NCBI GenBank assembly: GCA_949128115.1
Contig: OX421961.1
Coordinates: 106,996,363-107,060,362, forward strand
Origin: Anaspis maculata
Lineage: Eukaryota > Arthropoda > Insecta > Coleoptera > Scraptiidae
Length of the DNA: 64,000 nucleotides
Direction: 5' to 3'
The notes below the pieces were generated by a model. It was not told the origin of the DNA, made no database searches, and worked only from the letters and a program-made list of their open reading frames with translations. Positions 58,201 to 64,000 of this stretch are shown here, one piece after another; position 1 is the stretch's first letter; each line of letters opens with the position of its first letter. A program made the translations under genes and the position numbers.

Positions 58201-60273
58201 TCGCTTTTGCGGGTATCTTCTACGTGTACAAAAAAAAAGTGGCCCGAAGTGGAGGAGGGCGCCATGATTAATACGATATCCTTATCCCGATAGTTTTAGG
58301 CTGATGCCCTCCTCCAACCCCTTACAGAATTGTTCGTTTTTTTTTCGGTGCAGAAGAGCGCACAAAAGATGGTTTTAGCATGGTGTTGAGAAATAATGGA
58401 AAGTTTGTGTCTCGCCTTGGGTGATTGTTTTCGGGGTGATCGATAACCGTTGTTCCGGCGTATATAAAGTGCAATGGCAGGTTTTGCATTTTATGCCACC
58501 TCTCCTTGAGGGTTGATATAGAAGTGCCTCCTTGAAGAAATTGTTTCCAGCAACTGGAACTTGGGCCCCGTGTTTGTATCAGACATTATAGTTTTTTTTT
58601 TGTTAGCCAATCGTTGGAGCAAGCGCTACTTCAAATGAGTAAATTAATCCAGTAAAATAGGGATTCAACTTGAAACTAATTAGAGGCTAGATGAAACAAG
58701 TTACATCGCCAGCTGTCTCGGGAACCATGGTAAAAACAATGAGAAGATGGAAAAACTTGTGCCGCGTTCTTTCTGCTGGAACAGAAACAGACATATATGA
58801 AAACTGTTTCTAACTTCTTGTAGAGATTCAAGAAGGAATGTCACGTGGAGAGTTTTTCCATTTCACTGGACCGGCGCGCAACTTTGACCGCGATTAACGG
58901 CTAAAATGCAGAAGTTAGACATATGGCACCTGGGGACTTCTTTGCAGATCATTGAATCCCCTATGGCTTTGTCCCTGACAGTTTCATTCTCTACATTGCT
59001 ATATTTTTTAATCGATTTCCTCAATTATTCCAACTTCAGCAAACAAAAATTGGCTAATTTTACTGGATTAAATGACCAATCCACCGCTTACGGTTCAAAC
59101 AGATATACTTGCGATACTCATATTTATGATCAATGGAAGGCAATGCATAAAAAATCTTCTTATCGCAAACATCCTGCTCCTGCTATGCACTCCTTGGAGG
59201 TTCTAAATTGCGCTGCGCCATGCACGCCGAATAAAACCGTTTCATTAACATACACCCATCTATCATAGCTGTTAACATACACATCGTCTAGCTTAACTAG
59301 CCGGCCATTAAAATAAGTTATGGCTCTGGATATTTCGCGAAACGTATCGCGCAGTCTAGTTTATAATGTGCATACGTCCGTATACCCGCTTACTTGATAG
59401 AATATGCACCTAAAGTACCTACCTAACAAAATTTTTCTGTTTTTTGCAGGTGAGTTCGAACTCCGGGGCTCTGCTCTCTGTCTAGTCATATTACATATTT
59501 ATGAGAGACGGCGGGAATTCATTACATCCGCAAGTGCTCGGTAAGTGGATGCAAAGCATTTTGATATACATATGAGGCGACTCGCGCCGTGTAATTGCCA
59601 GGCCGGCGTGAGAAGTGTTCATTTTTCTCATCGAGTAAGTATACTCGAACGGCCAAGGAGCATGACATGACACTGCAGGGCGAGCGGATCTCTCAAGCCC
59701 CCACTCGATATTTTCCAGTTGAACCTCATCGTACGTTGGAAGATTAAGAACTGAACTAACTGAAGTTCACGAAAGTTACGACTGCCACGACACAAACTGC
59801 TAACTTATACCAGAAACTGGAGCACCAACCCATCGATGATGGACTATAACTTGAACCATTCTGTGTGACCTGGCATTTATCCTGCAAGATGATGATTCCG
59901 CTATAGCAAATAGCTCAAAAAACAAATTCTGAAAGCAATAGCATGACTAGCTGAATTATTGAGCTTGAATAGGAGAGCTTTAGTTCAGAAATTGAATAAG
60001 CAATACGCCCAATTAGTATGACGTAGAAGGTAAGCCTAGTTCAGGACGTTGCTATGGCAATGCATGAAAACAAACCCCTCTCTGTCTCTGGAGTGAGAGA
60101 AATGACAGTTAATGTTGATAATTAGGTAGCTCAAAAATTCATCACAACAGGGACCAAAAATGAAATAAGTTATTTCAAGCAAATGAAGCGTTTTCGGGTG
60201 AGTACCTACCACCAATAATGTTCAATAGCCTGAAAGTTTGTAATTGCTTCAACCTTGGATCCATTGAACACAA
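55292..60273. other. Non-coding intronic stretch
   Basis: No exon with a recognisable domain. An AG-rich microsatellite-like tract lies at 57258-57284. At 59453 there is a good polypyrimidine-AG acceptor (TTTTTTGCAG), but the sequence after it closes within about a dozen codons in the frames I checked. ORFs of 118 and 120 codons (55891-56247 minus, 58906-59268 plus) show no domain. Confidence 0.4.
57258..57284 (+). repeat. (AG)n tract
   Basis: AGATAGAGAGAGAGAAAGAG-type simple repeat. Confidence 0.85.
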
Positions 60274-60275
60274 TA

Positions 60276-60856
60276 CAGGGTGTTTCAGGGATGATAGCAA
60301 AAAATTCAACTGTGGGTAGATCTCGTCAAAATATGACGAAAACCTATATACCATTTTGCCAAGTTCGGCCTAATGACGAAGATTCAGCTTTCCAAAGTTC
60401 ACTTTTTTCGGATTTCAAAAATTTGTAACTCAGGAACGTTTTAACAAATTCACCTCTAATTTAGCCTAAGCTGGTTTGTCATAATTATTAATCAACCTGC
60501 CAAATTTGGAAAGAATCCAATCAGTGGCGTAGAAGTTATGAGGGATCATCTTAAGTCAACTTTTCTTCGGGTGCTCCTAAATTATTGGCCCTCATAACTC
60601 CTACACCACTGTTTGGATTCTTTCCAAATTTGACAGGTTGATAGATAATTATGACTAACCAGCTTTTGCTGAATTAAAGCTAAATTTGTTTAAAAGTTCC
60701 TGAGTTACAAATTTTTGAAATCCGAAAAAAGTGAACTTTGGAGAGCTTATTTTCGTCATTAGGCCGAACATAGCAAAATGGTACATAGGTTTTCGTCATA
60801 TTTTGACGAGATCTACCCACAGTTAAATTTTTTCCTATCATCCCTGAAACACCCTG
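60276..60856. mobile_element. Foldback element, 581 bp, TA-flanked, ends CAGGGTGTTTCAGGGATGAT
   Basis: The left arm (GTGGGTAGATCTCGTCAAAA, AAAGTTCACTTTTTTCGGAT, CCAAATTTGGAAAGAATCCA) recurs inverted up to 60856. TA is at 60274-60275 and 60857-60858. The centre is about 60565. Arms of about 285 bp match well, making this one of the best-preserved palindromes in the window. Confidence 0.9.
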
Positions 60857-60858
60857 TA

Positions 60859-61291
60859 TAATAAATGTTGATTTATAAAGAATGTTTTCCTCAAAGAACC
60901 GTCGACTTAGTTTCTAAGATGAAAGAAGTGTGGAAATGTTTCCACTGACGGAACAAAGAAGGACTTTTAAAATGGAAAGTGCATACTAGAAGGTGGTAGT
61001 TTTCTTTAGAAATGAAAGCTATAGACACAGTGTTTCGCTATGTTATCGTTTGATGACTCCCGGCTGCAGAGGTATGTTGTTGAAAATCTGTATATACAAC
61101 TCTTTTGGTAGTTCACAGAAGTTCCTACCTTTGACGGTTTTTCAGCAAATAATTAAAAACTTTGTTCAACTTTGTACCTTTGAGAGGCTGTAACTCCCAT
61201 ATCAGGGAAAAATGTTACTCTCACTTTTCGACTTATTTTCTTGAGAGGAATCACCTCCCGAAGTATTATGCAAGGTCACCGAAACACCCTG
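60859..61291. other. Spacer with one orphan element end
   Basis: The sequence GGTCACCGAAACACCCTG followed by TA (ending about 61293) looks like the right terminus of another CAGGGTGTTTC-type element. I could not find its left partner. No gene is seen. Confidence 0.45.
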
Positions 61292-61293
61292 TA

Positions 61294-62017
61294 TAGCTGT
61301 CTCAAAACTCGCGGTCCAAAGTCAAAGGCAATAAAGGACAATTTTCAAATATACTAGAAAAATTAAACAAAAACTGGGTTATTATTTTTGGAGATATGGA
61401 GGGTGGAATGGTGGGGCTTTGTCCATTTTTTTTCCATTGTCTGATGAGATTTCAATCAACCATTGGGACAGACCTAACAGAAAAAATGGAACTTTCCAGT
61501 GCGTCTTGAAATTTTAAAAACTATGCAGGATGAGTCACGAACTAAAAAACTCCAGAAGATTCATTGTTTTATAAATACAATAGCAAAAGTCTCCAGATGT
61601 CGTTAATACGATGGAAGACAAAAAAAAATTATTTAATGAAACTTCAGTTGACTTTCCAGTCAATCAATCAGTTTATTGCATCACTAAACATGTATACAGA
61701 TTCAACAGGACAGGACAAACCGAGGGACAAACTAAACAGAAAAATAAGAACTTTTATGATTGTGTTTTTTCAACTTTATGCTTCACCCTGTATCCAAGAC
61801 ACACTGGAAAGTTCAATTTTTGTTTCTGTTCAGTCTGCCCTCGAAAGTGAACTGAAATCTCATCAGATAATAAAAATAAAAAGGAGGAAAGTCCCACACT
61901 TCCACCTCATATCTCCAAAAATGAAGACCAAATTTTTTCAAACATTTCTCTGGCATATTTGGGGTATTTCTCCAAACTGACTTTGACTCTGACTCTCGCG
62001 AGTTCTGGGACAGCCTG
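61294..62017. mobile_element. Foldback element, about 0.72 kb, ends CAGGCTGTCCCAGAACTCGCG
   Basis: Left words CTCAAAACTCGCG, GGAGATATGGAGGGTGGAATG and GATTTCAATCAACCATTGGG recur inverted at the right (CGCGAGTTCTGGGACAGCCTG at the end). TA follows at 62018-62019; the left terminus has lost a few bases. Overlapping ORFs 61564-61980 and 61611-61850 lie in the arms and are not genes. Confidence 0.75.
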
Positions 62018-62019
62018 TA

Positions 62020-64000
62020 TAAGTGTATAATACTTGAAAAATCGATTAGGTATCAATTTTGTGAAATCGACAAAGCTAAAAACTTCGTCTCGACTTCCTT
62101 GCAAGCTGAAGAACTGGCTCCCCTCTGATGAGAAATTTGCGTCAGAGACAGCGCTTCAGTCAGTTTTGTAGAGCTTCTATGAGAGAAAAACGGGTAAAGG
62201 AGGGGGGGGGGGGGCAGAACGGTGTGTTTCAATATAACTTTGATTCGAAATATCACGTGGACTATGTGTATTGTGTATAGGCATCATCGGCTATAAAACT
62301 GGTAAAATATTGATAAACCGCGTTTTGTGTCCTGCACTTGATTTTACACTAGCTTCTAATGCTTATTACTTCTACGTGGGACTTACTTTACGTATAATTG
62401 ACGCCAATCAACACCAACTTCACTTTAAAAATTAGTGGTAAGGACCTGAAAAAGTATTCATTTATGGTCATGACTCTTTTCTTCTATTTTTTTACCATTT
62501 CTCCAAAGGATGCTACTGAAGAAGCTTGGGGCGTAGCCCGTGGGGTGGGTCATGGGTCCACCTATAGTTCTGGTTAATTCTGTTTGACAGCCAGATTTCA
62601 CAGTAGACAATTTGAGTAGGGGAGGGGTGGGAGAGGCAGTCACTCGTTGCTGTTGTCATGCATTGTTATGGCAACGCCCACCAGTAATACCTACTGCACT
62701 ATTCAAGGTTATATGGCAATGAAACCCTGACGAAAAAGAACAAAGCTTCCTTCACTGTTACTAGAAACTCGTATCTATACATATTATGGCAAGCAACAAA
62801 TATTTAATCACATTTTTTGAAAATTGGAAAACAAACCGATATGTCTTGCTTTTATTGTAATTATTACTTGATTTAATTAGTGGCATTTTGTGCTAGACTA
62901 AGTGAAATGTACTACGCATCAAGAACTCCTGACATCGGAAGGGTTGTAGAAGCAATTGCGTTATGGAAACGATGTACCTGCGAAGCGAATGATAGAGTTG
63001 GAAAATGAGACGCAAGAGACTGCTGAATAGTGAGTAGGTACCTGAAAACTTGTACGGGTGAGTTGTGCAATAACGGTAGGCCAACGTTAATCGCTTGGTC
63101 ACGAGATTGAGGCGCAACCTCACTTAGTTCAACTGAGCTTAATACAACTCACCCTAAAAGGTATAGCATGCAGAGACCTGGGCGTATATAGATTGTCACA
63201 AAACATCACCAATCTAGACTCGAAACACAAGTAGCAAGGTGCAGGAAAGCGCTTGAAAAATGAAATGTCGAAGATACAAACATTATAGCAAGTGCATTGA
63301 GCCAGCCCCCATTGGATCAAATGCGTTGGACATCTATCTAGCTTATTGAATTCAAACAACTCAACTATCACCACCCTCATTTTTGAATAACAGACTTGAC
63401 GTGAAGAGGCACATGAATGTTTTTCTCAGATCCTTCATCAATCCCCGAAGGATTTGATACAAATTATTCAAATGAGTAATGATTGTCTACGACTAGCCAC
63501 CTGAATTTATAGGCGAAACAACTTAGGGCTACCTATGCTCATGCTTTCAGGCATTCAGGCACTAGTGTCACACAATTGACGGGCCATTACGCTCATTAAT
63601 AATTTGCACACCCTTTCAGTCTGCTGCTATTACGCTAATTAAATTAGTTATTCCACGTCTCTCGTCCTTCGAACCGGCGCCTCCGCGCGCTCCTCTTCGT
63701 TCGCGTTGATACCGATGCTCTTTTCAAAAGCAAACAATTTAGCATAAGCACGGGCTGTTTTTTTTTTTCGCGCATTTTCCCAAGAAGCTAAAAAGAGGTT
63801 TAATCTGGGAGATTGGGTGAGTGCTTTGCTGAAGAGAGTGGAGAAAGAGCAGCGTATAATAAAAAAAAAATCCGTCACACATTTGAGGGCACGAGCACTA
63901 AAAATAGGGTTAGTGTTAGTACCTACCTATTATAGCAGTTTAGCTGTTAAACTACTAGTTAATCAGTGGCGCAAATCGAAGAGAGCCGGCGTTGTTGGGT
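62020..64000. other. Non-coding stretch to the window end
   Basis: No gene is seen. A G13 run lies at 62202-62214. Stretch 63580-63650 carries several ATTA/TAAT homeodomain core words (CTCATTAATAATTTGC, GCTAATTAAATTAG) and may be a regulatory block. Confidence 0.4.
62202..62214 (+). repeat. Poly-G run (13)
   Basis: Thirteen consecutive G; length is probably polymorphic or uncertain in assembly. Confidence 0.85.

Noticed and set aside
59440..59500. Possible sema exon after the TTTTTTGCAG acceptor at about 59443-59452
   Set aside because: The following sequence closes quickly and does not resemble the expected start of the sema domain.
1..64000. CRISPR arrays, operons or prokaryotic genes
   Set aside because: No regularly spaced short repeats and no dense coding on either strand; the window is eukaryotic.

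Overview
This is eukaryotic, almost certainly insect, nuclear DNA. It has long gene-poor stretches, spliced rather than operonic coding signals, a BEL/Pao LTR retrotransposon, a decayed LINE, many TIR/foldback DNA elements, and two identical tRNA-Trp(CCA) genes of metazoan type. The frequent ACCTACCT/AGGTAGGT motif and moderate base composition would suit a hemipteran such as a whitefly; that placement is an inference from style, not proof.

The only host protein-coding exon I can name is at 10492-10597 (+). It encodes a signal peptide followed by a mature N-terminus closely resembling insect Semaphorin-1A, and ends at a GTAAGT donor in phase 1. I could not find the following sema-domain exons. 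The rest of the window, about 53 kb, therefore reads as a giant first intron of that gene, with 1-10 kb as upstream flank and 5'UTR. Both tRNA-Trp genes (17247-17318 minus, 26004-26075 plus) lie inside this presumed intron.

Transposable elements dominate. Left to right: TIR element 1340-2642 (dense CTAG motifs, small spliced-looking segment inside); foldback 3151-4164; hAT element 6066-7469 with an exact 8-bp duplication; palindromic MITE 7896-8107; 2.16-kb foldback 13236-15391; two copies of a 1.08-kb foldback (15871-16951, itself inside an older inverted repeat, and about 17847-18914) around the first tRNA; 1.9-kb TAA-flanked element 21489-23406 with coding remnants; small MITEs 30289-30492 and 31320-31469; foldback 33351-35127 carrying a 131-bp MITE whose sibling sits at 47385-47515; a decayed LINE about 39738-40930 (minus); nested MITEs 41051-41493; a hairpin at 43377-43494; and foldbacks 60276-60856 and about 61294-62017.

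The best-preserved element is a BEL/Pao retrotransposon at 48880-55286. It has 264-bp LTRs that look identical by eye, the 5-bp duplication ATTCT and a near-perfect tRNA-Phe primer site. Its single frame encodes gag, zinc knuckles, protease and the start of RT, but the RT core and all of integrase are missing. A 2302-bp nested foldback (51609-53910, duplication TTA) interrupts it. Inverted-repeat elements add up to roughly 16 kb, so a transcript through this intron would contain many long hairpins.
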